Below the pieces are notes generated by a model that was given only the letters and a program-made list of their open reading frames with translations, ran no database searches and was not told the origin of the DNA. The position numbers and the translations under genes were made by a program. A stretch of 64,000 nt of DNA from Datnioides undecimradiatus (taxonomy: Eukaryota; Chordata; Actinopteri; Lobotiformes; Datnioididae): assembly GCA_008933995.1 (NCBI GenBank), contig WARS01000011.1, positions 14,599,516-14,663,515 on the forward strand, in the 5' to 3' direction. This document shows positions 15,132 through 27,800 of this stretch, one piece after another (position 1 is the stretch's first letter; each line of letters starts with the position of its first letter).

Positions 15132-18100
15132 AACAGTTTAATCAAAAAACTGCTTCATCTTCTCAGGAATGATCGCTGAGTCAGTGTAGTCTGGATGATA
15201 TTGCAACTGATCTTTCAGTCGTCCTGTTTGCCTGTTTCATACGACAAACACGCACCATGCTACAACGGTGACGGTTATCATGGGAAATATATTCTTTCCA
15301 TAAAGATTATGTATCATTATCTTGAGGTGATTATGGCAGACCACAGGAGGAAACGGGGAACCTTTCCAACAAAAGGGAGCTCAAGCGCAACAAGGGCAAT
15401 CCTCTCCACTCTCTGGTTGTCATGGTAACTTATTAGACACTGGGAGGGTTACAGAGGAGGGATGCACACTTTTCAGTCTTACTGGCCTTTTTGTTCAATT
15501 ATATGTTATACTTCTCATTTATATCTGTCAGCGCATATTTTGCGCATGATGTACATTCACACATTACCGATGGCTCGTGCTTATGTTGTGTATTTTAATA
15601 TGCACGCTACAGATTTCAACCAAGGCTGCCAGCCGGTTTCCGCCTTTAGGGACAGGCATGTAAATAAGGCTTGTATGTCTCAGACAAGCTGTTTGTACAT
15701 TACCAAAGCTGCCATTTCGGCAGGGGCTCTTGCAGAGCGCAGCAGGACAAAGATTGCACGAGCTGCCAGATGGTGGCCTAACTGATGCATTCGCGCCATA
15801 GGGCATGCACTGGCACAATACAGTCGTACTTTGTCAGGGACGGTGTTAAATACATGGGAACCTTGTGGGAATAATTATGCTCAGGATAACTAATATATTA
15901 TAAGTTCTGTAATGCATCAAAGTTTGACTGCTGTGTGCAAATAAACATAAATCCGATGAATAAATCAATCATTTTTGAAAGTGAAACTAACCTCTAAACA
16001 AATCTACTCTGTAAAATGTACCGCTAATAGATCTGGACTGACTCAGTCCAGAAATCTCCTCCTGTAATAAGATAAAATCAGCTAATATGAGCCAGTGTCA
16101 AGCTACTTGTTTTGACTGAGGCCCAGGTGACGTGAGCCAGGTAAACACACGCCTCCACCAGCACTGACACAACAGCTTTCCCTAATCTACGGGATCACAA
16201 TGGGAATTTATAGAACTCCCTCTCAACTCTGCCTGCGACGTTATCTCACTTTGGACAGCTGGCTAACGGCAGTGCGGTTGCCATGGAAACATGCTCAGTA
16301 TCTGACAGAGAGAAATAAGACACAGAGGAGTTTTATCACAAGAACTCTCAAAGATATTAGGGAAACAATGGGAATAAGAACGTCCAATACTTGCATGAGG
16401 GGCAGCCTTCCTACAACACGAACAACTGCCCCCGTGTTTGAAGATGCAGAACTGTGGGCAGATTTTTACTGCCGGGAATGTCTAGCAGCTGTAAACTGTG
16501 TGTGACCTCTGTGAAACGAATGCATTTCTGAGCAGTGTAACTGTTCTTCACTGTATGTTTTACCATTGACTAATTGCTTCACTGTTTGTTTGCCCGTAGA
16601 CTCAGAAGTCTGTGCCTGAAAACAGCCACAAGGCACACTGCCCAGTTATTAGAAATAAAAATATACAAAAATGTTTTTTACAACCAAGAAATTAGGGCTT
16701 ACACAGATGGTTCATATTTCCTCTTGCCTTTGAACTCCCACTAAACCTTCCCTTCTTTCTTTTCTTTCCTTCCTTTTCTTCCTCTTTCTGAATGGCAGCC
16801 ATTTGCAAACTAATGATGATTTGCAGTTTGATCCGTAGACTGGTTGGATTGCCTCAGCACACTCAAAACCTTGTTATCCCTTGTAGTAAATGAAATTAAA
16901 GCACATTGTCACAGTATGCCTACAAATTCTAAAAGAAGCATGCTGTTTGGGGTTAAAACGGGTTTTCTTAGTGGTTGGCGTTATCATGAAAACATGTTTG
17001 ATGACCACAGTTTGAAAAAACTTTATAATATTGTTCAGCATCAACCAAGGTTACCAACAGATTACCAGCAGATTCCCAGATGCAGGCACGTGGACACAGG
17101 ATGAAACATCTATTTGTTTTGTGTGAAAACATGGTGGAGAGCAGCAGCGAGAGCACTCTAAGAGGACAAAGTCTAAAGGGTGATGGTATTTTAGTTGTTA
17201 GTGCCGAGGGAAACGTGATCAAGATGGTCACTCTGTCTGCAGCACAGCACTGTAAAAGGGAACAGCTGTTTGAATCTTATGCCACATGGTGCCATGTTCA
17301 GCATTAATGTACGTTTGATATATTTTTCATTTGTTTGCATGAGGTATTTGGTTTATGGTTTATGTTTGCATGCAGATTTCAACATGAATCTTGACATGAC
17401 ATCATTTCTGGGTGTCTGTCAGTACTTTTGAACATTTTGCTATAATATTAATATATGTGGAAAATTTGGGTCACTGTAATTGAAATTCACAAGAGATATA
17501 ATCTCCACCTATGTCAACACCACTTTTGCCAGTGCTGCTATATCACTTAAATAACAATAACCAGTAAATAACATAACAAATGCACATTTTGGATTCTTTG
17601 TTTTGATATTAAAGACTGTTTGGATATAACCTGAGCCCTTTTACAATAGAGCTTATCAGATATCTTCCTCTTTATTCCTCCTTGCACATCACAAATGTTG
17701 CAGATAATCCAAGAAACATGTAGTCAGTGTGGGAGCAATGGGATCAGAGTGATAGATGGGAGTAGTAGCACTGAGAGTGAGCAGTGTGTCCACGCCAAAC
17801 ATGAGCACTGCTCGTACTGACTGTGACAGCAGAGCCAGGCTGTCTGCTGTAAGATGTTGATTAGTTGGCTAATCTCTCCTGGAGCAGAGCCATTGGTGAT
17901 TAAAAATCATGGCGGGGAGAGTGTTTTTAACCATAACAGAATTTAATTTTGAAAAGTCCTGCAGTATATGGCCAAAATACACCCTGTTGTTGCTTTATTA
18001 GGTGCACTGAGCTAAAACTAATGTAATGTAATACAGCACTCCTGCAATAAATCCTACCTCCGTGAAGGTTATAATGTTCAGTTCGGGTTGAAAAGAGAGA

Positions 18101-18379
18101 TGTTGCTTCAACTTTATGGTTATTTTGGTGCATGTAGTTTGTGGTGCTAGTGAACTGTATTGCATTTACATGGAGAGGTGTTTCTGCTGCTTAGATTACC
18201 CTTAATACTATAAATGAGTTGCAGAAACAATAAAAAATACCTATCAGACGGTAACTATGTTATATCCTCGTCGTGAGCGAGAACAAATATTCTTAAAGAA
18301 AATAAAAGGTGTAATGCAGAAAACAATTTACTGGAGACACTGCCTGCCGTCCTGTTGCACCGTGTTTCAACAATTATTC

Positions 18380-18534
18380 AATTTTCAATTTTGGCATTTT
18401 GGACCGTAGATTGGACAAAACAGTTATCTGATGTTGTCTAGGAGGCTGCGATGGGCAATTTTCTGCTGTATTATAGACCAAAAAATCAGTTTGGCAGATG
18501 AATTAATAATGAAAACAATAATCATTAACTGCTG
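18380..18534 (-). mobile_element. Decayed interspersed repeat, family A copy 1
   Basis: Read on the minus strand it follows the order seen in the other family A copies: TTAATGATTATTGTTTTCAT near the left end, then GGTCTATAAT, AATTGCCCAT, TTTTGTCCAA and a GGTCCAAAA block. This resembles a common teleost short nonautonomous repeat with ATTAATCGATTAAT-like ends. Its class (DNA transposon or SINE) is not certain to me. Confidence 0.65.
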
Positions 18535-19673
18535 GTATAAGGATTCAACCCCGTTTTAGAAAATGTGGGGCTAAGCTCAGGAACTTTTATCTGATACACT
18601 TTTAAACTGCAGTTATGGGCTGTTCTTGTGTCTTACATCACCCTTAAACAACATACACCCGCATAAACCAATCATCGATAACCTCATACTTAAACAGACC
18701 ATTTACTATGTGTTGCCTGTTCATAATAATGTCTATTAACCTGTTGATTTATTCTAAATGCAGCTTAATAATATGGCTTAGTTACATGAAGAAGAATATT
18801 AATAAAAATAGCTGGTAGAGTAACGATAAGAAGAAGACAATAGACAGAGGAAAATCACACGTCACACGTAAGCTTCTCTGACTTTACCCAAATGTTCGTG
18901 ACAGCTGCCTGAGGTCTTCCATTATGAACAGTGCGGCGCAGGTGTCTGCCTCCTCTCTGATTCATCCTGGTAATAATCTCTGTGACTTGCTGCTATTTCC
19001 AGGCTAATTGATGTCTGAAAAGCAAACCCATCCAGGTCCCGGAATAGATCTGACTTCCACCCACTCATCTAGCAAGGAATCCAAAGTGGCATTTGTCCAG
19101 TGCTGCTGCTCCCCTGTCAGTACGGGTACAACGTATGACTACAGTATAGTACACTTGAATGAGTCGCGTGCGCCATTTATTCATGTCACACGCACACTGT
19201 GCTCAGCAACATGAAAATACCAACAGACGTGAACAATTTTGTGGACAATTTTGTGCAATTGTCCAGAATCTGGGATTGAAAAAGAAGCACAGTTTGAGTT
19301 GTTTTCTACAGAAGCACACGAGAGTAAAAACTTCGCCGAATGCTGTGAAAATGCTTTTGAGAGCACATTCGACAGGCAAGTCAAGAGGATGTCTGTCCAC
19401 ATGAGGGCTTTCTCTGTGGAAGCAGATGAAAGAGTGTTAAAGGGGCAAAGGTGGGCGGGATAACAAGTGGCTCCCCTGACCCTGCCTCCTGGCACTTTGG
19501 GCTGAGTTCCCATTATACCCTCACCTGCAAGTCTCTCACTGCAACCCCGACCTCCACCTCTGTCAGCCTCTGATCCCGCTCTCTTCCCCTCCCCACATCT
19601 GCACCCTGAGTTACAATGGTCAAAAACTAAGCTCTCAAATTACAGTCTTGTGGTGCTTAAAATAGCCAACAAC

Positions 19674-19723
19674 TGTGTGTGTGTGTGTGTGTGTGTGTTT
19701 GCATGTGTGTGTGTGTGTTTGTG
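19674..19723 (+). repeat. (TG)n microsatellite, interrupted
   Basis: Two TG blocks separated by TTTGCA. Confidence 0.95.
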
Positions 19724-20744
19724 CGAGGAGGAAGTGCGGATGGTCCTGTTTTTGCGTCAGCCCTGCCATGGCAACCAGGCTTTGCTGCCGAGTGTCTCCT
19801 CTTCTTCTTCAAATGTTTCTTGTCATTAACATCAAAGGGAAGTGTCCGCACCAATACTGCTAATTGCATTCAGTCCGTGGTGTGTTATGTAATAAATGGC
19901 ATCCTAACATACAGATTGAAGGAGTAAACATGCGTCCGCGCAGCACACAGGGGACAGTGGAGTCTGATACCCCACAGACCCTCCCCCCTCCTCTACATGT
20001 ACAATGTGCACAGCGCTTCTATTTACAAGCCATTGTGTGCCAGTGATTACAGATGAGAGCTAATTGAGGTTGCGTGAAATTGAAATTCACTATTAGAGTA
20101 GGCTGTTGCAGTGACACGGCGGAGAGAGGCGAACACGGTGCTTTTGAGAATGACAAAATCAAGTGAAGCATTACTCTAAATTCAATTTCCTGTCAAGTGT
20201 TGGATGTATACAGATGCATTTGTGCTTCATCGGCCTGGTGAGACTCTCTGTGTGTCATTGCACATCTGTCTGTTATTGTAAGACAGATGTTTGTGCAGAC
20301 TCTTATTGCCATTTGTTGCACAGTTCGCCGAGACAAGCCCGGGGCTGACTTTTCCATGTCTTTATATTAAATCTGCACTACTTTTTGGCGCCTGGGGAGC
20401 ACCAGAAACAAGTTGTGAACATTACAATGACAAGTTATCTTTTTAGTTGTTAAGTGTTTGGGCATTGAACAGATACGGTGCGACATTAGCATTCATTTGG
20501 AGTCCTGTGTCCTGTGTTTCGGCTCTAAATGCCTCACTAAAAAGCTTGTTGTTCACTGGCTGCCATTTAGTACTGAGCAAGTAGAGTATAAAGCTGAGGG
20601 CAGCTGCTCATTTGGGTAATAGTTTTCTGTTGGCTAGTGACCCCTTTTACAACTATAACTATAGTTATGATCCAAAGTTATGATGAAAAAAGATCAGTTT
20701 TGGCCACTTTAAAGTAACTTTTGTTTGCTTATTTTTCTTTGTAG

Positions 20745-20865
20745 GATGAGATTTACAGCCATGGACTTTGGAGTATCCCCAACTGACCCTGTCACAACTC
20801 ACCACGGAAAGAGACTCCAGCCCCGACTGCGGAGATTTATTGCAGAGCCAGCACTGTGCACAGAG
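20745..20865 (+). other. Isolated exon-like segment of unknown identity
   Basis: A 121-bp block sits between a textbook acceptor (TTATTTTTCTTTGTAG ending at 20744) and a consensus donor (GAG|GTAAGC at 20866). It contains an ATG at 20746 and a second ATG in strong context (CAGCCATGG) at 20761. The frame is open for 40 codons and ends exactly on a codon: MRFTAMDFGVSPTDPVTTHH, then GKRLQPRLRRFIAEPALCTE. I do not recognise the peptide. It could be an exon of an unknown or noncoding transcript, an alternative 5' exon of the downstream gene, or chance. Confidence 0.3.
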
Positions 20866-23361
20866 GTAAGCTCTAGTCTGTGCACATCATTGGTACTGAG
20901 CAACTTCCCTGACATTCCTCTCCTTGGGGTTGGAAAGGCAGATCTATGCTGTGTGCTCAGGCCAAGCATCATGGGCTTAAGCCTGGCTGCCGTCTTCATG
21001 CCCGGCTAAAAAGAGGGAGACCCTGCTGTTCCTCATCTGTCATCTGTCCTCTTTTGGCCACTTCATCAGTGACTTCAGATCGTTTTTCATCTTGCGTCTT
21101 TCCTGGGTCCAGTTTGACATGGGAGACAAAACCAGTAGCTACTAACCCTAATAACAAAACCTCCAGGGTCATGGAGACGTGAAGACCCCTCTGTTATGAT
21201 TTGGTCCCTGTTTCCCAAAGTAGAATTGGTTCCTGATGGCCTCTAGCAATAAAATAAATGGAAGAATTCAGCGGAAAACACACACACAAAGATATCACAT
21301 CATACTTGAAATTCTTGGTTTAGACTCTTAAGTCTAATAAAAATAAAATACGCTCAACCAAACTCTCAATCCAGCTCGTCCAGTTTTATTCATTATCGGA
21401 AATTGCATCTCATGATCCGTGCGACAGAAACTATTCAATTCAATCCCTCCATTTTGTGGCTGCCACCCCCTTGTGTTAATATCACTCTTAATGTCATTAA
21501 GCTATCAATCCTAAATTATGCAGAATGTTTTCAGTGAGATTCACTAAATGCGCTCGATTTCACAGAAAATGCTTCAAATGATAGAATGAGGGAAAATTGC
21601 GCTGGCTCGCACGCCGTACGGCAGCGGTGATGTCGCCCCCCCCCCCCCAACAAGCCTAATGGACAGCACTTAAGGCTGAACGATTTACTCCAACAAAAGA
21701 AGGCTATTTTTCACTTTTAAATTGAATAACTTTGTATTGGTGAATTTCCACCTGGCTGCTTGCACTCTGTGAAGCTGAAGGCAGCTGCCCGTCTTTACCT
21801 GCATGCTGTCAACACTCATCTGCCTTCGGCCCTTCAGTGAGCAGTCAAATTGCACTTGGTTTCCCTTCCTCTTCCACCATTCTGGTGCATGTGTGCGTTG
21901 CGTCCGTTTACCGACCAGTACATCAGAGATTTGGTGCTATAAATGCATTTTATTTATATGTCTTTTGCATATTTATTGTATTTGTTTCCTTGAGATTTAG
22001 TGAGCAAAATGTGTGATGATTTTCGATGAAGCCTCACAAGGTGAGCAAATATCTACACATCCCAGTCTTCAGATCTTCCTTTTCTACTCTCCTTTAGGTC
22101 CAAATTCAAAGAAAATGTACATACAAATGATAGTTGCACTAACACTACATACAGTATTCTGTAAAGGTACAATAACAATGCTAAATATTAGAACAGTTAG
22201 ACTTGTTGTCAGGTAAAACTAAAAAAACATTTCTTGTAGATCCTGATGTAAAGCAGCACCCTTTCTTTTATAGCATTTGTCTTTGGTTGGGTTAACGTAT
22301 TATAAACCCTGACCACTCCTCAGATGTCCTCTTTAATTACTGACTAATATTTCAAAACCCAATGACAAAGATGAAGTTTATTATCCTAGAATAGAGACAA
22401 AACTACTAAATATTCACACTCGAGAAGCTATAAATGCAACTTTGACAGTTTTGCTAAAAGAAATCATATGATTGATAGGACCTGCCACGGCTGGTCGTTT
22501 AACCAGTAGGAGCTGCAGTCAGCTGCGGCTTAAAATGACAAGCTGAATGTTTTATTTGCTGCTCTTTGCTAAAAACAAAGTCGGCGGAGGGATAACAGAT
22601 TGTCGGAGTTGAGAAAATGCGTATATTTTTGCCAGCCTCAGTATCTGAACTCACACTCACACCAGCGCGTCCAAGTAATTTTTCACATTCACGCGCACGA
22701 AATGTCTCTCACATATGCAGTGTAATGCTGCGGCATGGAGCTGGCGTAAAGGAGCTGCAGCGTGAGCAGGCTAAATTGGACAAAACAGAGTTGGGTGCAG
22801 GCTTTATTGTAGATGACACTGATCCATTCAACTATATGGATCAGCCTGGTGACCGATCTGTAGGTTTGATTTAGTGCGTCTCTATCGGTACCTTCAAAAA
22901 GCACTCTTTTTTTTTGATGTTTCAATTGATCTGTATGCTGTTATATTAAACAAGTTGGAATTATGAAGGAAAAGAGGAACCTGAAAAGCATTGAGCATTG
23001 TCAGCATGAAGCGGACGCTGCTCTGCATGCGGTCGGCTTCCAAGTGTTTGGTCACAGCCTGCGTGTAGTGTCTGTCTTGTGTCATGTTGAGGTAATGTTT
23101 TGTGATTCATGACAAATCAAATTGAAATCACCTTGTCTGCCTTTTCCAAGGCCTTGGAGAGGGCAAGAGAGTCTGTCTCTCTTTGTCTTTCTCTTCTTCT
23201 TCCCACCAGCCTCAAAGGGACACAGACGCACACCCAGAAAGACAAAACACAGACCCGGAGGTGCATTAAGTTGGAAGAATTGACAGATGGAATCAAACAG
23301 TGAGAACAGATGAAAGACAAGGCACAATATGCCTGTTCTTACATATGTGTGTCTGCGTGGT

Positions 23362-23382
23362 TGTGTGTGTGTGTGTGTGTGT
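23362..23382 (+). repeat. (TG)n microsatellite
   Basis: About ten TG units, preceded by imperfect GTGTGTCTGCG. Confidence 0.95.
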
Positions 23383-25039
23383 ACACGATCAAAGCTAATC
23401 TCGCCTTCCCTCAAGGCGATCCCAGAAAACACAGTGTCACTGTTGGCTCAGCAGAGGTTTGGGTGTGAATGCTTTGCTATGATTAGATTTGCAGTATTCT
23501 TCACGTCTCGGGGAAACTAAAACACAACGCGCTGCACTCCACATCCACAACGGGAAAGGAAATGGCTCAACAGCTTTTCACTAATCAGTAATCAGTATTT
23601 TAAGTTATCAACAAGGTCGTTACAGAGAAGTAAAACAGACACTTGCACATTCCAGACTTTAACAAAAACACAGTTCACAGCCCTTGTCTCACTCGTAAGC
23701 CTCGCGGTAGCGAAATTTCATCACTTCACTGCGTCATTTTGGAGCGTTCACAAAGCATTTATTGCGTATATGATGATAATATATTTGCAAATCCGATATA
23801 CATTCATCACCATGTAGAGGACTCTCAGGATGCCCCGCAGGTGATTTAGGACTGGGGTTGAGAACTAAATGTAGATAATTCAAATATTGTCACCCCACAA
23901 GATATTTGCTGAGACTTTACACAGGGTTTAACTCATGTCTCTGTTCGTGACACTTCTCAATAACTGACGTGTTGCAGGTCTGAAGGGAGGGCTGTGAAAT
24001 CTATACTGCTAATAAATCTCTCGCCCATCCGTCCTGGTCCTTGCAGGGGGTCTCAGAGATGCTGAACTCTTGGCATTAATTTAGGGTGATTCTCTGAAAA
24101 GCAATAAAGTAAAGGAAGGAAGACTTAGATTAGGAGTATGTGACTAGCATACAAAAGGAACTGACCACAGGATTGCTGGAAATGACCGTGCAACATCTGT
24201 TATTGCACTGCAAGCTTGAAATACAAACTTTCCAAATAAGATCTGCTCTAAGTGCAAAGTATTCAGTTTTTGCAGTAATTCCTTTTTTCGTTATATTGAA
24301 TTATCATCATGCCATTCGAGCAGCCTTTAATTGCTTTTTTTTCCTGTACTCTATGTTCCCTACTCTGTGTTCCCTGCTCTTTCCTGTGAGCTATTATAAT
24401 TATATTGTTGGTTTCACAAATGATCTTGGAGTTGGTGATTCATTCTTGGATGATTTGACAGCTTTGTCTTGTGTAGCCAAACCCAAACACTGGATGGAAT
24501 AACAAAAGGTTTATACATATGAGAGGAGCCTGCTTCTTTTTACTGCATGATTTTAGGCCGAGTACCAAGGACACCATTTTAAAGTAATCCAGGAGTGAGT
24601 TGGCAGGACAAATGATGAGAGTCAGTGCAGGTCCTCAGCAAGAGTTTCCCTTTGTCCTATGATAGTTTGTGTTTTCTTTGATAAGAAGTTCCCCTGTTTT
24701 TGGTTCCTTCTCTCTGGGGGCCTGTAGTGGTTTAGTGAGTTCCCCATTTACTTATTTACTGCACTTTACAGATATAGTAAAAGTAAACTAGCTTTAGTCA
24801 AAAAAAACATTATTTAAACCTTTAAAAGTAGCTTGGAAATTACAGAAACCTGGCAAAAAAAATCAACTCAAAGCTTTCAACCACATCTAATGGCCTCAGT
24901 GGAAGGAGTTTGTGCCATGGAAATAAAGGGAAGGAACAACTTACATTTATTAAGGTACTGTAGATTTTGTGATGAGTTTGAGGCACAGTGCTGGACTGTT
25001 TTCTACCCACTAACACTTAGGATGCAAAGATTTTACTTT

Positions 25040-25320
25040 TTACTCCATCGCATCTGTATTACAACCCTACTTATCCATTTATTTGCAGATCAAGATTTTA
25101 AAAACATGATCACAGTAAAGCGTGAAGCATTAGATTAAACTTCACAGCCGGTGACACTTCATGACCTCCACCTCAACTGGCTCCAATAGGAAAAAGGCTG
25201 CTTACATCTTAATGCAGGGATGCTAATAATAGAAATATATATCATAATAACAAAGCATTTAGAAAAGTGCAATTCTGCGTAAGGAGCACTTTTGCTTTTA
25301 ATACTTTTTAAAACGCAATT
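25040..25320 (+). mobile_element. Decayed interspersed repeat, family B (ACTTTTACT type)
   Basis: The order of blocks (TTTTACTTTTTACTCCATCGCAT, split as TTACTCCA then CGCATCT; GCAGATCAAGATTTTA; TAGATTAAACTTCACA; CCTCCACCTCAACTGGCTCC; GCTGCTTACATCTTAATGCA; ending AGGAGCACTTTTGCTTTTA) matches a very common teleost repeat whose ends read ACTTTTACTTAAGTA-like. An opposite-strand copy lies at 43158-43420. It has no coding capacity. Confidence 0.7.
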
Positions 25321-25376
25321 TGAAGATGATACATAGATGCTTTTCCTTGGAAGTCAAGAATCTGATGTTCCACCAG

Positions 25377-25431
25377 AAAAAAAAAACACCAAACAAAACA
25401 AAACACAACACAACAAAACAAAACAAAACAG
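25377..25431 (+). repeat. (AAAAC)n/A-rich tandem tract
   Basis: An A run followed by repeated AAAAC and ACAAC units, interrupted. It lies shortly after the family B repeat. Confidence 0.9.
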
Positions 25432-25643
25432 AAACTTAGCTTAACCCACAGCCAGCGTGCCAGTTTCACCAGTGAGAATTAACTGGTAATGTGGCATGAA
25501 GTAGAAGCACTGTTGCTATGGTTACCTACGGTTTAATATACCTTGTACACTGAATTAGAGCAGTGGTTAAGTTGTTGACAGAAGCTGTGTTTGAGGGTTT
25601 CCTGTCATAGAGTTTTGAGAGACACCTGCCACCCAAACACAAA

Positions 25644-25644
<1 letters not shown>

Positions 25645-25699
<55 letters not shown>
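25645..25699 (+). repeat. (ATCT)n tetranucleotide microsatellite
   Basis: About 13-14 uninterrupted ATCT units. Length and purity suggest it varies between individuals. Confidence 0.97.
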
Positions 25700-26778
25700 A
25701 GCTGTTGTGCAGTTGTTTATTAGGCTAAAGAAGTCATTTAACATTGTGTTCGTCGAGGCTGTGTAACCGTAGGCATCTTCTATGGGGTTTAATTTATCGC
25801 AAACTGTGAATTTACAGTAATTACACAAGCTTATATTTCATTTATCCAAGGTCTTGTCAGCAAAGGCAGCCTCATGACCTTCCATGAGTCACTCAGCAAA
25901 CTAATCAGGATGTGTATGATTGACAGACCTGTCGAAATGCGCACGCAGAGAACGTAGACACACTAGGTCATCACTCAAGTACACAACACACACCTGTTCA
26001 TACAGACTAGCAGAAATTAGATACTTACGGATATGGAGTGCACACGCTCGAAATATGTCAATGGGGTGCAGAAGGTCTATTGAATCAATAGTTATGAATT
26101 ATTCTGATTATCTATGGCGTTTGCTGTTTCATCACACAAGCTTCAAGGTATTGGTTTGCATTCACCTCCAGTCTCTGCAGCTCAAAGTGCTTCCTTCATA
26201 GCAGGGAATTATGAATCGCTGTAGTTGCATAGCGTTTTTTTGATAGGCAACCTGGGACAATCACTGTTCTTTGATTGCAGTGCTTTATCATTCATTATCA
26301 AAGCTGCTTGGATATCTAAGTTTAGCTACTTATCGTGTACAGCTTTTTTTCAGATATTTCTAATTAAAGCAGATCAAGGAGTATCTCTTCGGAGACTAGC
26401 CTTAGCAGTTCCAACTTTCTACTGTCATGCTTATCCACTTTCTGCTCTTTATAAATAGAGCACAACCATCTTTGAACAACCAGGACTTACTATAATTTAT
26501 CTAATTAGAGCCTGGGAAAAAAAAGATATAGGCTTCAAATTTATTGGATCAAGTTTATAACGAGATATTCTTAGCCAAACTTTCCACCAGTACGTCAGCA
26601 CGTCATCTCATTTTCTAATTCAGGCTTCGGGTGCATGGCAGAAGGATCTTATGATGCCGTCACACGCACTGAGGTCAGGGGTCAGCTCATCAGTCATGGG
26701 GAGCGTGCTCCAAAGAGCCACGCTCACATCCTTTAGGTCGTCCTGATTTCATGCAGCTAGGCGCGCACACTCATGGGC

Positions 26779-26799
26779 ACACACACACACACACACACA
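26779..26799 (+). repeat. (AC)n microsatellite
   Basis: About ten AC units. Confidence 0.95.
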
Positions 26800-27534
26800 T
26801 GCACATGAGGGAGCTCTTGAATGCAACTCAATAGCTGTCTAACGACCTTGTGCAATCACATCAAATGGCTCTTATGCTGATTGACAATTAAAGTGCTGAT
26901 CATTATTCCTTCTCTAATCAACAGCAATTTCAGACAAGAACTTTGCCACAGATTTCTACTCTTTGCTTATCTCTTTTTCTTTTTTGTTCATCTTTAATAT
27001 CTAAATGTCTATGGACCTATCGTCATGACACATATACAGTTTACAGTGGCAAATTTACCCTTTAGTCATTTTGGAAACAGCGAGCCTTTGATTTAACACT
27101 ATAGTAAACGAATGCAGATTTAGAATTCTTAGATGACAGCTGTGGATTTTTTTGCCTGCAATATTGACTATTGCTTGCAGATAATAGCAACTGTGGCATA
27201 GCTAGCATAAGTGGAATAGAAAAAATGTTATTTCTGCCATATTTGTATGTTGGTTTCGGAAGGATTTGAGGATGAGAAGAATGTTATCTAATAAAAACAT
27301 TGGTTGCCCATGTGTAAACATCCCTAGAGCTGCTTACATTACTCAAAACTCTGATATAGTAGCATCTTGGTTCCCACAGGGAGGAATTTTTCAGTTTCTA
27401 TTTTTCTGAAGTTACCTATAATCCTATAAAATTATCCTCCTTGTCTTAAATAACGCTAGCTTTTCTACTGCAGGCTAGTAATCTGGTCAGCCCAAAATGC
27501 TAATGTTCATCAGATAAAAATAAAAGTTAACACT

Positions 27535-27800
27535 GTGCGGTTTTTTAAATTTATCCAGTCTTCTGACCACTCACAGCATTTTACAAAAAGTCAGGATTTC
27601 CACACACATTCATACTGGCAGAGGACCGCCATGCAAGGTGCCAATGCAAATCAGAAAGCGGTACCTCTGATTCAGACACATTCAGAAGCACAGCCTTTGG
27701 AGCAATGTGGGGTTCAGCATCTTGTCCAAGGGCACTTTAGTTTGTGGACTGGGGGGGAGCGAACTGCCAATCTTCTTCTCAGTGGATGGCCCACTCTACC
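27535..27800 (+). mobile_element. Interspersed repeat, family C (CACACATTCATAC / GGCAGAGG type)
   Basis: It contains the block series GACCACTCACAGCATTTTAC, CACACACATTCATACTGGCA, GCCATGCAAGGTGCC, GGAGCAATGTGGGGTTCAGC, ATCTTGTCCAAGGGCACTTT and CCCACTCTACCTC, characteristic of a widespread teleost repeat family. The copy is diverged. A 116-codon open frame over it is a by-product of the repeat, not a gene. Confidence 0.75.

Larger units (their letters stand above)
15132..20744. other. Non-coding sequence with one decayed repeat
   Basis: Apart from the family A copy at 18380-18534 and the TG tract at 19674, I see nothing that supports a gene. Confidence 0.65.
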
